Shown: positions 18,302-27,135, counted from the stretch's first letter. The stretch: DNA of 64,000 nt from Paraburkholderia sprentiae WSM5005 (GCF_001865575.2 NZ_CP017563.2:124001-188000); one strand, 5' to 3'. The notes: generated by a model from the sequence alone, not told the origin. Numbers and translations are program-made.

Positions 18302-20086
18302 ATGTCAGCATCCACCCCGCGCCGGCTGCGCAGCCAGGAATGGTTCGACGATCCCTCGCACGCGGATATGACGGCGCTGTACGTCGAGCGTTTCATGAAC
18401 TACGGTCTGACGCGCGAAGAGCTGCAGTCGGGCCGGCCGATCATCGGCATCGCGCAGACCGGCAGCGATCTGGCGCCGTGCAACCGCCATCACATCGAAC
18501 TCGCGGCGCGCACGAAGGCCGGCATCCGCGACGCGGGCGGCATTCCGATGGAGTTTCCGGTGCATCCGCTCGCCGAGCAGAGCCGCCGGCCGACCGCCGC
18601 GCTCGACCGCAATCTCGCGTACCTCGGCCTCGTCGAAATCCTGCACGGCTTCCCGCTCGACGGCGTCGTGCTGACCACCGGCTGCGACAAGACCACGCCC
18701 GCGTGCCTGATGGCGGCGGCCACCGTCGATATGCCGGCGATCGTGCTGTCCGGCGGCCCGATGCTGGACGGCTGGCACGACGGCAAGCGCGTCGGGTCGG
18801 GCACCGTGATCTGGCATGCGCGCAATTTGCTGGCGGCCGGCGAGATCGACTACGAAGGCTTCATGGAGCTGACCACCGCGTCCTCGCCATCGATCGGTCA
18901 CTGCAACACGATGGGCACCGCGCTGTCGATGAACAGCCTCGCCGAAGCGCTCGGCATGTCGCTGCCCGGCTGCGCGAGCATTCCGGCCGCTTACCGCGAG
19001 CGCGGCCAGATGGCGTACGCGACCGGCAAGCGCATCGTCGATCTGGTGCGCGAGGACGTGCGCCCGTCCAAGATCATGACGAAAGAAGCGTTTGAAAACG
19101 CAATCGTCGTCGCGTCGGCGCTCGGCGCGTCGACCAACTGCCCGCCGCATCTGATCGCGATCGCCCGGCACATGGGCGTCGAGCTGAGTCTCGAGGACTG
19201 GCAGCGCGTCGGCGAGCAGGTGCCGCTGATCGTCAACTGCATGCCCGCCGGCGAATATCTCGGCGAGAGCTTCCATCGCGCGGGCGGCGTGCCCGCCGTG
19301 ATGCGCGAGCTCGCGAAAGCGGGCCTCGTGCACGAGGCGTGCCTGACCGTGTCGGGCCGCACGATGGGCGACATCGCAGCCGCCGCGCCAACGCCGGATC
19401 GCGAGGTCATCAAGACGACCGACGATCCGCTGAAGCACGGCGCGGGCTTCATGGTGCTGTCGGGCAACTTCTTCGACAGCGCGATCATGAAGATGTCGGT
19501 GGTCGGTGAAGCGTTCCGTCAGACCTATCTGAGCGAGCCCGGCGCGGAAAACAGCTTCGAAGCGCGCGCCATCGTGTTCGACGGTCCGGAGGACTATCAC
19601 GCGCGCATCAACGACCCGTCGCTCGAGATCGACCAGCATTGCATCCTCGTGATTCGCGGCACCGGCACGGTCGGCTATCCGGGCAGCGCCGAGGTCGTCA
19701 ACATGGCGCCGCCGGCGGCGCTCGTGCGTCAGGGCATCACGTCGCTGCCGACGCTCGGCGACGGCCGCCAGAGCGGCACGTCCGCGAGCCCGTCGATTCT
19801 GAACATGTCGCCGGAAGCGGCGGTGGGCGGCGGCCTCGCGCTGTTGCGCACGAACGATCGCATCCGCGTCGATCTGAATTCGCGCAGCGTCAACGTGCTG
19901 GTCGACGAAGCCGAACTCGCACGACGCCGCGACACCGTGCATTTCGAGATTCCGCCCGCGCAAACGCCGTGGCAGGAGCTGTACCGCAAGACGGTCGGCC
20001 AGCTTTCGACCGGCGGCTGTCTGGAACCGGCGACGCTTTATCTGAAGGTGATTGCCGAGCGCGGCAATCCACGGCATTCGCATTGA
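18302..20086 (+). CDS. IlvD/Edd-family pentonate dehydratase (xylonate or arabonate)
   Basis: 594 residues, the usual size of sugar-acid dehydratases of the IlvD/Edd family. It would convert D-xylonate or L-arabonate to the 2-keto-3-deoxypentonate. The Fe-S ligands are present: Cys60 in DLAPCN, Cys128 in TTGCDKTTPA and Cys201 in IGHCNTMGT. The C-terminal beta-barrel part includes GTGTVGYPGSAEVVNMAPP and LPTLGDGRQSGTSASPSILN, which are closer to arabonate/xylonate dehydratases than to IlvD proper. The next two genes encode the following two steps of the oxidative pentose (Weimberg) route, which supports this assignment. Whether it prefers xylonate or arabonate cannot be told from sequence alone. 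Codon use is extremely GC-biased compared with the preceding 16 kb. Confidence 0.9.
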   Translation: MSASTPRRLRSQEWFDDPSHADMTALYVERFMNYGLTREELQSGRPIIGIAQTGSDLAPCNRHHIELAARTKAGIRDAGGIPMEFPVHPLAEQSRRPTAALDRNLAYLGLVEILHGFPLDGVVLTTGCDKTTPACLMAAATVDMPAIVLSGGPMLDGWHDGKRVGSGTVIWHARNLLAAGEIDYEGFMELTTASSPSIGHCNTMGTALSMNSLAEALGMSLPGCASIPAAYRERGQMAYATGKRIVDLVREDVRPSKIMTKEAFENAIVVASALGASTNCPPHLIAIARHMGVELSLEDWQRVGEQVPLIVNCMPAGEYLGESFHRAGGVPAVMRELAKAGLVHEACLTVSGRTMGDIAAAAPTPDREVIKTTDDPLKHGAGFMVLSGNFFDSAIMKMSVVGEAFRQTYLSEPGAENSFEARAIVFDGPEDYHARINDPSLEIDQHCILVIRGTGTVGYPGSAEVVNMAPPAALVRQGITSLPTLGDGRQSGTSASPSILNMSPEAAVGGGLALLRTNDRIRVDLNSRSVNVLVDEAELARRRDTVHFEIPPAQTPWQELYRKTVGQLSTGGCLEPATLYLKVIAERGNPRHSH

Positions 20087-20098
20087 TATGCAGGTGAG

Positions 20099-20135
20099 AA
20101 GGCCGGGCTTCGCGCGCCATGCGACGCCCGGCCTT
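20099..20135 (+). terminator. Intercistronic hairpin between dehydratase and FAH genes
   Basis: AAGGCCGGGC (20099-20108) pairs perfectly with GCCCGGCCTT (20126-20135) around a 17-base loop, directly after the dehydratase stop. There is no T-tract beyond the paired TT. It may attenuate transcription into, or protect the mRNA before, the two downstream genes. Confidence 0.5.
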
Positions 20136-20170
20136 GCCCATTTCCCAACTTATCCGTAAGAGTCCATCCC

Positions 20171-21358
20171 ATGTCCGCAACTTCTCCCTCCAGCTTTCTT
20201 CCCGGCGATCTGAACGACGCGCTGCTCGTCGGCCGCGTATGGCGCAAGACCGAGCAGCACGAAGGACCGTGCGTGGTCGTCGTGCGCGGCGGCGAGGTGT
20301 TCGACATCACCGCGACCGTGCCGACCACCGCCGACCTGTTCGAGCGCGACGATGCGGCGCAGCTCGCGCGCAGCGCGCCGGGCGTATCGCTCGGGCCGGT
20401 CGCGCAGCTGATCGAGGCGAACCTGCCCGACGCGAGTGCGCCCGCCGTGCGCCTGCTCGCGCCGTGCGACGTACAGGCGATCAAGGCCTGCGGCGTCACG
20501 TTCGCGGTGAGCCTGATCGAGCGCGTGATCGAGGAGCAGGCCGGCGGCGATCCGGCGAAGGCCAAGGAAGTGCGCGAGACGATCGCGTCGACGATCGGCA
20601 CCGACCTGTCGAAGATCAAGCCGGGCTCGGAAGCGGCGATGAAGCTGAAGGCCGAGCTCGAGCGTCGCGATGCGTGGTCGCAATACATGGAAGTCGGCAT
20701 CGGTCCGGACGCCGAAGTGTTTTCTAAGTCGCAGCCGATGTCGGCGGTCGGCTTCGGCGCAGACGTCGGTCTGCTCGCCGCGTCGGTGTGGAACAACCCG
20801 GAGCCGGAGATCGTGCTCGCGGTGAATAGCCGCGGTGAGATCGTCGGCGCGACGCTCGGCAACGACGTGAACCTGCGCGACATCGAAGGCCGTTCGGCAC
20901 TGCTGCTCGGCAAGTGCAAGGACAACAACGGCTCGTGCGCGATCGGCCCGTTCGTGCGGCTGTTCGACGACACGTTCTCGCTCGACTCGGTGCGCGCGGC
21001 GAGCGTTTCGCTGCGCGTCGAAGGCGTCGACGACAACTTCGTGCTCGACGGCGTGAGCCACATGAGCGAGATCAGTCGCGACCCGGCCGACCTCGTCGCT
21101 CAGACCTGCGGCCGTCATCACCAGTACCCGGACGGCTTCATGCTGTTCCTCGGCACGATGTTCTCGCCGATCAAGGACCGCGACGCGCCCGGCGGCGGCT
21201 TCACTCACCACCTCGGCGACCGCGTGACGATCTCGACGCCGCAGCTCGGCGCGCTGACCAACACGGTGCGCCTGTCCACCGAAATCGAACCGTGGACGTT
21301 CGGCGTGCGCGCGCTGTATCGCAACCTCGCGGCACGTGGCCTGCTGATTGCTGCATAA
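20171..21358 (+). CDS. FAH-family 2-keto-3-deoxypentonate dehydratase (XylX-like)
   Basis: 395 residues with a C-terminal fumarylacetoacetate hydrolase fold. Metal-ligand-type acidic residues are visible in NNPEPEIVLAV (Glu211/Glu213) and GNDVNLRD (Asp232), with a lysine-rich loop LLLGKCKDNNGS after them. The EVFSKSQPMSAVGFGADVG segment is characteristic of the FAH-like proteins found in pentonate operons. In Caulobacter, XylX of this family dehydrates 2-keto-3-deoxy-D-xylonate to 2-oxoglutarate semialdehyde. The same role here fits the dehydratase before and the semialdehyde dehydrogenase after. A large helical insert (about residues 110-170, rich in Lys and Glu) is a normal feature of this subgroup. 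The start is the ATG at 20171, which homologues of this length support, although no strong Shine-Dalgarno is present. Confidence 0.82.
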   Translation: MSATSPSSFLPGDLNDALLVGRVWRKTEQHEGPCVVVVRGGEVFDITATVPTTADLFERDDAAQLARSAPGVSLGPVAQLIEANLPDASAPAVRLLAPCDVQAIKACGVTFAVSLIERVIEEQAGGDPAKAKEVRETIASTIGTDLSKIKPGSEAAMKLKAELERRDAWSQYMEVGIGPDAEVFSKSQPMSAVGFGADVGLLAASVWNNPEPEIVLAVNSRGEIVGATLGNDVNLRDIEGRSALLLGKCKDNNGSCAIGPFVRLFDDTFSLDSVRAASVSLRVEGVDDNFVLDGVSHMSEISRDPADLVAQTCGRHHQYPDGFMLFLGTMFSPIKDRDAPGGGFTHHLGDRVTISTPQLGALTNTVRLSTEIEPWTFGVRALYRNLAARGLLIAA

Positions 21359-21398
21359 CCAGGGTTGTCGCTGCAATTTTCGAAAGGAGCATCAGGAC

Positions 21399-22841
21399 AT
21401 GAGTCAGTTCGCAAACTACATCGACGGCCAATGGGTCGACGGCGCGAGCGTGTCGCGCAACATCAATCCGTCAAATCTCGACGACGTGATCGGCGAATTC
21501 GCGCAAGCCGACGCCGAGCAGACGCACCGCGCGATCAGCGCCGCGCGCAAGGCCTTCGCGCAGTGGTCAATGTCCACGCCGCAGCAGCGCTTCGACGTGC
21601 TCGACCAGGCGGGCAGCGCGATCCTCGCGCGCAAGGCGGAGCTCGGCAAGCTGCTCGCACGTGAAGAGGGCAAGACGCTGCCCGAGGGGATCGGCGAAGT
21701 GGGCCGCGCCGGGCAGATCTTCAAGTTCTTTGCGGGCGAAGCACTGCGCCTCGGCGGAGAAACGATGCCGTCGGTGCGGCCGGGCATGACGGTCGAAATG
21801 ACGCGCGAGCCGATCGGCGTGGTCGGCCTGATTACGCCGTGGAATTTTCCGATCGCGATTCCGGCGTGGAAGATCGCGCCGGCGCTCGCGTATGGCAACA
21901 CGGTCGTCATCAAGCCGGCCGATCTGGTGCCGGGCTGTACGTGGGAGCTGGTCAAGATCATCGCTGATGCGGGCGCGCCGGCGGGCGTGATCAATCTCGT
22001 GATGGGGCGCGGTTCGGTGGTCGGCGAGGCGCTGGTGTCGTCGCCGGATGTCGACGCGATCAGCTTTACCGGTTCCGTTTCGACGGGTCGCGCGATCGGC
22101 GCGAAGTGCTTCGAGTCGGGCAAGAAATTCCAGCTGGAAATGGGCGGCAAGAATCCGATGGTCGTGCTCGACGACGCCGATCTCGACGTCGCCATCGAAG
22201 CTTGCGTCAACGGCGCGTTCTACTCGACGGGCCAGCGCTGCACGGCGTCGAGCCGGCTGATCGTGACCGCGGGGATCTATGACCGCTTTATCGACGGCAT
22301 GAAGGCGCGCATGCGCGCGCTGAAGGTCGGCGATGCGCTCGCGGAGGGCACGCACATTGGCCCGGTCGTCGACGACAAGCAGCTGGCACAGGACGAACGC
22401 TATCTGGCGATCGCGCGGGAAGAGGGCGGCACGGTGTTCGGCGGCGAGCGTGTCGAAGGCTCGACGCGCGGCTACTTCCTCGCGCCGGCGCTGGTCACCG
22501 AGACGACGCAGGCGATGCGCATCAATCGCGAAGAGGTGTTCGGGCCGGTGGCGTCGGTCATCAAGGTCAAGGACTACCAGGAAGCGCTCGCGGTTGCCAA
22601 CGATACCGAGTTCGGGCTGTCGGCCGGCATCTGCACGACATCGCTGAAATACGCGAGTCACTTCCGCCGCCATATGCAGGCCGGCATGGTGATGGTCAAC
22701 ACCGCGACGGCGGGGGTCGATTATCACGTGCCGTTTGGCGGCAGGAAGGGGTCGAGCTACGGTCCGCGCGAGCAGGGCGCCTACGCCCGCGAGTTCTATA
22801 CGACGGTGAAGACCGCGTATATCAACCCGGGCGCGGTTTGA
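21399..22841 (+). CDS. 2,5-dioxovalerate (2-oxoglutarate semialdehyde) dehydrogenase
   Basis: 480 residues, aldehyde dehydrogenase superfamily. It would oxidise 2-oxoglutarate semialdehyde to 2-oxoglutarate with NAD(P)+, delivering pentose carbon to the TCA cycle. Catalytic residues are plain: Glu247 in FQLEMGGKNP, Cys281 in STGQRCTASS, and the substrate-anchor Asn in ITPWNFPIAIPAWK. The start at 21399 (MSQFANYIDGQW) follows AAGGAGC by nine bases and matches the usual N-terminus; an upstream ATG at 21348 lies inside the previous gene. It is the last gene of the pentonate operon, before a hairpin. Succinate semialdehyde dehydrogenase is the nearest alternative, but the operon context favours the pentose route. 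Confidence 0.9.
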   Translation: MSQFANYIDGQWVDGASVSRNINPSNLDDVIGEFAQADAEQTHRAISAARKAFAQWSMSTPQQRFDVLDQAGSAILARKAELGKLLAREEGKTLPEGIGEVGRAGQIFKFFAGEALRLGGETMPSVRPGMTVEMTREPIGVVGLITPWNFPIAIPAWKIAPALAYGNTVVIKPADLVPGCTWELVKIIADAGAPAGVINLVMGRGSVVGEALVSSPDVDAISFTGSVSTGRAIGAKCFESGKKFQLEMGGKNPMVVLDDADLDVAIEACVNGAFYSTGQRCTASSRLIVTAGIYDRFIDGMKARMRALKVGDALAEGTHIGPVVDDKQLAQDERYLAIAREEGGTVFGGERVEGSTRGYFLAPALVTETTQAMRINREEVFGPVASVIKVKDYQEALAVANDTEFGLSAGICTTSLKYASHFRRHMQAGMVMVNTATAGVDYHVPFGGRKGSSYGPREQGAYAREFYTTVKTAYINPGAV

Positions 22842-22871
22842 CGCGAGACCAGCGGCCCTCCTCAAACGGGA

Positions 22872-22908
22872 CTGGCCCGCCATCGCAGTCAACCGCGATG
22901 CGGGCCAG
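22872..22908 (+). terminator. Hairpin at the end of the pentonate operon
   Basis: CTGGCCCGC at 22872-22880 pairs with GCGGGCCAG at 22900-22908. Inner ATCGC/GCGAT pairs extend the stem past a single-base bulge. It lies 30 bases after the dehydrogenase stop and before the convergent DUF4148 gene. The T-tract is lacking. Confidence 0.55.
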
Positions 22909-22990
22909 TAGGGGAAGCTGCAGGAGCACTAAGGCAGAGCGCTCCGGCAGGTACAGCGACATCTACAGCAACTTTCCAACCCGGGACGCG

Positions 22991-23257
22991 TTACTGCGCT
23001 GCGTGGCCTTGCTGCGACGAACCACTGGTCACGCCGCCGACCGCGCTGTTTTGCGCCGCGACGCGAGCTTCGGCAGCCTGAATGTTCGAGGGGTATTCGT
23101 TCGGGTTCGAACGTGCCGGGTTGTAGCCGGCTTTTTCGATCTGGGCCAGCTGTTCACGGACTTGCGCGCGGGTCAGCGGCTGGTTCGATTGAGCGAAAAC
23201 AGCAACCGGAGCAGCGAGGGTAGCGGCGATAACGACAGCTTGAACGAGCGATTTCAT
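22991..23257 (-). CDS. Small secreted DUF4148 protein
   Basis: 88 residues. An N-terminal signal peptide (MKSLVQAVVIAATLAAPVAV, ending FAQ) is followed by the DUF4148 core with the LTRAQVREQLAQIEKAGYNP motif and a PNEYPSNIQAAEARVAAQ segment. These small periplasmic proteins are numerous in Burkholderiaceae, and their function is unknown. A strong GGAGG lies just upstream of the ATG. It stands alone between the convergent pentonate operon and the DUF2182/DUF899 pair. Confidence 0.88.
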   Translation of the reverse strand: MKSLVQAVVIAATLAAPVAVFAQSNQPLTRAQVREQLAQIEKAGYNPARSNPNEYPSNIQAAEARVAAQNSAVGGVTSGSSQQGHAAQ

Positions 23258-23454
23258 TTTTAGTACCTCCAGATTTTCTTGTTAGGCCGCGAAACCCATT
23301 GGTTTGCAGCAGTGATGACAGTCTATGGGGACGGGAAACTAGGGTAAATACCTAATTCCTGAACTCACTGTTTCCCGAACGAGAACAATAATGAGATGGC
23401 AAGGGCGCCGAGCATCGGTTGACGAAGCGATCGCCGGTAGGTGTCGCCCACGCG

Positions 23455-24288
23455 TCAGCCGGCTGCAATGGCTCGGACGAGCAGCAAGCCTGCGCCGCCG
23501 AGGGCTATGGCGCCGATCGCCCGTGCGACGCGTGCGCCGTCCGGCGCAAGACGCTCGGCCGTGATGGCGGCCGTCACGGCGGCCATCAAGGGCAAATCCG
23601 TCATGCCGACGACCAGCAGAATCGCCGTGAGACCCCCGCAGCAAGCGCCGCAATCAATGCCGATGCGCAGACCGTATCGCCACGCGCAGGCCGCGTCGGC
23701 GGGCAGGCTCGGCGTCGCGCGACTGCAGGCGAGGCGGCGGGCTTTCCACGTGCTGAACTGCAATGCGCCCGCAAGTAATATGACCAGGCTGGCCGCTAGC
23801 GGCACCGCACGCGCGAGCGGTGGCCATCGCAACGCGAGCGCCGCGAGCGACGCGCCCAGCGCAAACACGGCCACGCCGAGCGCCGTCCATACGACGGCGT
23901 ACGCGCCGCTCACGAGCATCGTCAGCACGGCCAGCCGGCCGGGGTTTGCTCGCGAGGCTACCGCGTCGCGATAGCGCAGCAGCGTCGGCACGAATGACGG
24001 CAGCATCATCGCCGCCATCATCACGATCCACATGCCGATGAACGATGCCGCGGTGCGGGCCCAGGTGCGCCCGCAGGTCGGCATCCATAGCGTCGACATC
24101 GACCAGCCGCCGGGCATCGGCAACGCGCCCATCGCCGACATCGACGCGCTGTGCGCCAGTGTCGCCGCGACGCTCGCGGCGAATATCAGCGCGCAGACGC
24201 CGACGAACACGCGCTGCGACGAGCGCGCCGCGCGCCGCACGGCAAGGCGCTGCCCGCTCGCGCAGGCAGCGCGCACGAGCGGGCTCAT
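23455..24288 (-). CDS. DUF2182 predicted metal-binding integral membrane protein
   Basis: 277 residues with about seven hydrophobic segments. The DUF2182 hallmarks are the WIVMMAAMMLPSFVPTLLRY segment and the C-terminal RYGLRIGIDCGACCGGLTAI segment, where the conserved Cys pair may bind metal or cofactor. A methionine-rich stretch in the first periplasmic part (MSAMGALPMPGGWSMSTLWM) would suit copper or another soft metal. The start ATG (24288) overlaps the stop of the DUF899 gene by four bases (ATGA), indicating translational coupling. A longer frame reading straight through from 25836 has shadow composition and was discarded. Function is unknown. The coupling with a thioredoxin-fold protein suggests a redox or metal-handling unit. 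Confidence 0.85.
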   Translation of the reverse strand: MSPLVRAACASGQRLAVRRAARSSQRVFVGVCALIFAASVAATLAHSASMSAMGALPMPGGWSMSTLWMPTCGRTWARTAASFIGMWIVMMAAMMLPSFVPTLLRYRDAVASRANPGRLAVLTMLVSGAYAVVWTALGVAVFALGASLAALALRWPPLARAVPLAASLVILLAGALQFSTWKARRLACSRATPSLPADAACAWRYGLRIGIDCGACCGGLTAILLVVGMTDLPLMAAVTAAITAERLAPDGARVARAIGAIALGGAGLLLVRAIAAG

Positions 24289-25049
24289 GACTGCTCGTAC
24301 TCGTCGTGACGGCGCCACCAGATGCCCATCTCGTTGCGTCCCTTCGGCGCGCGATCGAGCCACTGATACATGCCCCACAGCGCATCGACACCGCGCGCGT
24401 AAGTCGAGTACGTGTGATAGACGACACCGTCTTCGAGCGCGAACGCGCTCATGCCGGGCCGGTCGCGCGAATAGGTGGCCGCGTCGGTGCCGCAGGTCGC
24501 CGCGAACTGCGCGACGGGTTCGGGCGCGGGCGTCACGTCCATCGCATGACTGTTGCGCGCGTAGTTGTATTCGATATCGCCGGCGCGCTGTTGCGCCTCG
24601 GTGAACGCGACGTTGAAGTCGAAATTGAAATCGCCGCCGGCCGACGACGCCCACGGAAAGGTCCATCCCATGCGCTGCTTGTAGGCCTGCAGCTTGTCGA
24701 GCGGCGCGCGCGACACCGCCGTCAGCATCACGTCGTGATGCGCGAGATGCACGGCGAACCCAGCGAAGCCGTCCGCGATCGACGAGCACGATGGGCAGCC
24801 CGCCTTGTAGTCGGGGCCAAACATGAAGTGGTAGACAAGCAGTTGCGAACGTCCTTTGAACAGGTCGGCGAGCGACGCGCTGCCTTCGTCGGTATCGAAG
24901 CGGTAGGCCTTGTCGACCTTCACCCACGGCAGCGCCTGGCGTTGCCGCGCCAGCTCGTCGCCGTGTCGCGTGTGGGCTTTTTCCGCGTCGAGCAGCGCGC
25001 GGCGCGCGGCGAGCCACTGTTCGCGTGTTCCGATCGGATGCGTAGTCAT
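24285..25049 (-). CDS. DUF899 thioredoxin-fold protein
   Basis: 254 residues of the DUF899 family, a peroxiredoxin/thioredoxin-like fold often annotated as a dithiol-disulfide oxidoreductase. Seen are the N-terminal WLAARRALLDAEKAHTRHGD helix, the LFKGRSQLLVYHFMFGPDY strand and the GCPSCSSIADGFAG motif with a CxxC-type pair. The C-terminal segment GMSAFALEDGVVYHTYSTYA is also typical. It carries no signal peptide, so it is cytoplasmic. GGAGGA precedes the ATG. It is co-translated with the DUF2182 membrane protein. A gene for an HTH protein is divergent 167 bases away and may control the pair. Confidence 0.88.
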   Translation of the reverse strand: MTTHPIGTREQWLAARRALLDAEKAHTRHGDELARQRQALPWVKVDKAYRFDTDEGSASLADLFKGRSQLLVYHFMFGPDYKAGCPSCSSIADGFAGFAVHLAHHDVMLTAVSRAPLDKLQAYKQRMGWTFPWASSAGGDFNFDFNVAFTEAQQRAGDIEYNYARNSHAMDVTPAPEPVAQFAATCGTDAATYSRDRPGMSAFALEDGVVYHTYSTYARGVDALWGMYQWLDRAPKGRNEMGIWWRRHDEYEQS

Positions 25050-25216
25050 CGTGGGTTCCTCCGTGAGTCGTGCCGCGCCGCGCGAGCCCTTGCCCGACGG
25101 CGTCGGTGACGGTTGATGGTCGTGCTAGATTAGGCTTGGGCATCGATCGGGTGGGAGTGACAAGTGTGGCGGGATTCGCTTGATGCATTGACGCGCTACG
25201 CGCGGAGTCGCACGCC

Positions 25217-26446
25217 GTGGACGCGCTGATTTCGGCGGCGGCGCGCGCGCTCGCGGCCGGCGATCCGCTTGGCGCGCTCGACCGCGTCGCGTTGCGCGAC
25301 GACGCGCCGGCGCTCGCGCTGCGCGGCATTGCGATGGCGCAGCTTGGCGATTTCGTGCGCGCCAAGGCGTTGCTGCGCGGCGCCGCGCGCGCGTTCGGCG
25401 CGCAGCATGCAGTGGCGCGCGCGCGATGCGTGGTCGCGGAAGCGGAGATCGCGCTCGCGTCGCGCGATCTCGCGTGGCCCGCCAGAACACTCGACGCCGC
25501 GACCGCCACCCTCGACGCGCACGGCGATCGCGTCAATGCGGCGCATGCCCGGTATCTGGCGGCGCGGCGTCTGCTGCTGATCGGCCGTCTCGACGAAGCG
25601 GAGCGCAAGCTTGCCGCGCTCGATCCTCGGCCGTTTCCGCCCGCGCTGCGTGCCGCGCATGAGCTGGTCGTCGCCGGCGTGGCGCTGCGGCGTTTGCGCA
25701 GCGGCGCCGCCCGTGCCGCGCTGGCGCGGGCCGCACGCTCGGCCCGCGAGGCCGGTATTCCGGCGTTGATCGCGGAAATCGAAAGCGCGTCGGCAGCACT
25801 GAGCAATCCGGCGGCGCGCATGATCGCGCATGGCAAAGAAGAACCGATCTTGCTCGATGAAGTCGAGAGACTCCTGAGCTCGAATCGCGCGGGCGGCGCA
25901 TTGATCGTCGACGCTTGCCGCTACGCGATCTGCGATGCCAACGCGGCGGTTGCGCTAGCGAGCCGACCGGTGCTGTTCGCGCTCGCCCGCATGCTCGGCG
26001 AGGCATGGCCCGCCGACGTGCCGCGCGACGTGCTGGTCGCGCGCGCGTTCCGCGCCAAACGCGCCGACGAATCGCATCGCGCGCGACTGCGCGTCGAGAT
26101 CGGCCGGCTGCGCGTGGCGCTCGGCACGCTCGCGAGCGTCAGCGCGACGACGCGTGGCTTCGCGCTCGCGCCGCGGCAGGCGCGCGATGTCGTCGTGCTG
26201 GCGCCGCCCGTCGAAGGCGAGCATGCGGCGCTGCTCGCGTTTTTGTCGGATGGCCAATCGTGGTCGAGTTCGGCGCTTGCTCTGGTGCTCGGCGCGAGTC
26301 AGCGTACCGTGCAGCGCGCGCTCGATTCCCTCGCCGCGGCCGGCAAGGTGCAGCCGGTGGGCGACGGGCGCGCGCGCCGCTGGATGACGCCGCCCATCGC
26401 CGGATTCGCGACGGCTTTGTTACTCCCTTCCCCGTTCCCTTCGTGA
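25217..26446 (+). CDS. Unusual DNA-binding regulator with TPR-like N-terminal half
   Basis: 409 residues from a GTG start, the first usable start after an in-frame stop at 25181. The first 200 or so residues are alanine/arginine-rich antiparallel helices resembling tetratricopeptide repeats (LGDFVRAKALLRGAARAFG, LIGRLDEAERKLAALDP). The middle (about 260-320) looks like an OmpR/SARP-type winged helix ending in TTRGFALAP. The C-terminus (about 340-400) has a second helix-turn-helix, ALALVLGASQRTVQRALDSL followed by a wing. I do not recognise a named family. It is divergent from the DUF899-DUF2182 pair and 14 bases upstream of a beta-propeller gene, so control of either is plausible. Codon use is extremely GC-rich. 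Confidence 0.75.
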   Translation: MDALISAAARALAAGDPLGALDRVALRDDAPALALRGIAMAQLGDFVRAKALLRGAARAFGAQHAVARARCVVAEAEIALASRDLAWPARTLDAATATLDAHGDRVNAAHARYLAARRLLLIGRLDEAERKLAALDPRPFPPALRAAHELVVAGVALRRLRSGAARAALARAARSAREAGIPALIAEIESASAALSNPAARMIAHGKEEPILLDEVERLLSSNRAGGALIVDACRYAICDANAAVALASRPVLFALARMLGEAWPADVPRDVLVARAFRAKRADESHRARLRVEIGRLRVALGTLASVSATTRGFALAPRQARDVVVLAPPVEGEHAALLAFLSDGQSWSSSALALVLGASQRTVQRALDSLAAAGKVQPVGDGRARRWMTPPIAGFATALLLPSPFPS

Positions 26447-26460
26447 TTAGGATGGCCATC

Positions 26461-27135
26461 ATGAACCGCTCAGCCGCCAGGATCGTCCGCGAATATGGGC
26501 CCTTTACGGGCGTCGATAAAGTGCATGGGGTCACTTACGATGGCCGGCAGGTGTGGGTTGCGACCGGCGAACGGCTCGACGCGTTCGACCCCGACAGTGG
26601 CGAGACGCTGCGCTCGGTCGCGCTGGCCGCCGACGCGGGCACGGCCTTCGACGGCGAGCACCTGTTCCAGATCGCGCACGGCCGCATCCAGAAGATCGAT
26701 CCGCACAGCGGCCGCGTGCTGTCGACGATCGCGGCACCTGGCGACGGCGGCCAGTCGGGGCTGACGTGGGCCGAAGGTTCGCTGTGGGTCGGTCACTATC
26801 CCGAACGAAAGATCTATCAGATCGATCCGGACACCGGTGCGGTGTTGCGCACGATCGAATCGAATCGCTTCGTGACCGGCATCACCTGGGTCGACGGCGA
26901 ACTATGGCATGGCACGTGGGAAGGTGACGAGAGCGAACTCAGGCACATCGATCCGCGCAGCGGCGAAGTGCTGCAAAGTGTCGAGATGCCGGCCGGTACC
27001 GGCATCTCGGGACTCGAATCGAACGGCGCCGATCTGTTTTTCTGCGGAGGCGGCGGCAGCGGGCTGGTTCGAGCCGTGCAGCGTCCGGCGCGAGAGAGTG
27101 GCTCGGAATTACCGGTCGCTTCGACTAGCGAGTGA
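26461..27135 (+). CDS. Beta-propeller protein of the glutamine cyclotransferase/PQQ-repeat type
   Basis: 224 residues, with the preferred start at 26461 because AGGA lies eight bases before it (an ATG at 26452 is possible). It contains five short repeats of the pattern xxIDPxTGxVLxTI (ERLDAFDPDSGETLRSV, GRIQKIDPHSGRVLSTI, KIYQIDPDTGAVLRTI, ELRHIDPRSGEVLQSV). These alternate with WxxGxLWVG-type strands, building a small propeller. No signal peptide is seen, so it is probably cytoplasmic. Substrate and function are unknown. It follows the regulator gene closely and likely shares its transcript. A C-terminal glycine-rich CGGGGSG loop precedes a disordered tail. Confidence 0.78.
   Translation: MNRSAARIVREYGPFTGVDKVHGVTYDGRQVWVATGERLDAFDPDSGETLRSVALAADAGTAFDGEHLFQIAHGRIQKIDPHSGRVLSTIAAPGDGGQSGLTWAEGSLWVGHYPERKIYQIDPDTGAVLRTIESNRFVTGITWVDGELWHGTWEGDESELRHIDPRSGEVLQSVEMPAGTGISGLESNGADLFFCGGGGSGLVRAVQRPARESGSELPVASTSE

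Noticed and set aside
18305..20083. A 592-codon minus-strand frame opposite the dehydratase
   Set aside because: It is an Arg/His/Ala-rich shadow of a very GC-biased gene with fully conserved cluster ligands on the other strand.
23455..25836. A 793-residue open frame on the minus strand
   Set aside because: Only its last 277 codons have a real protein look (DUF2182). The earlier part is antisense to the DUF899 gene in another frame and to the regulator gene, with shadow composition.
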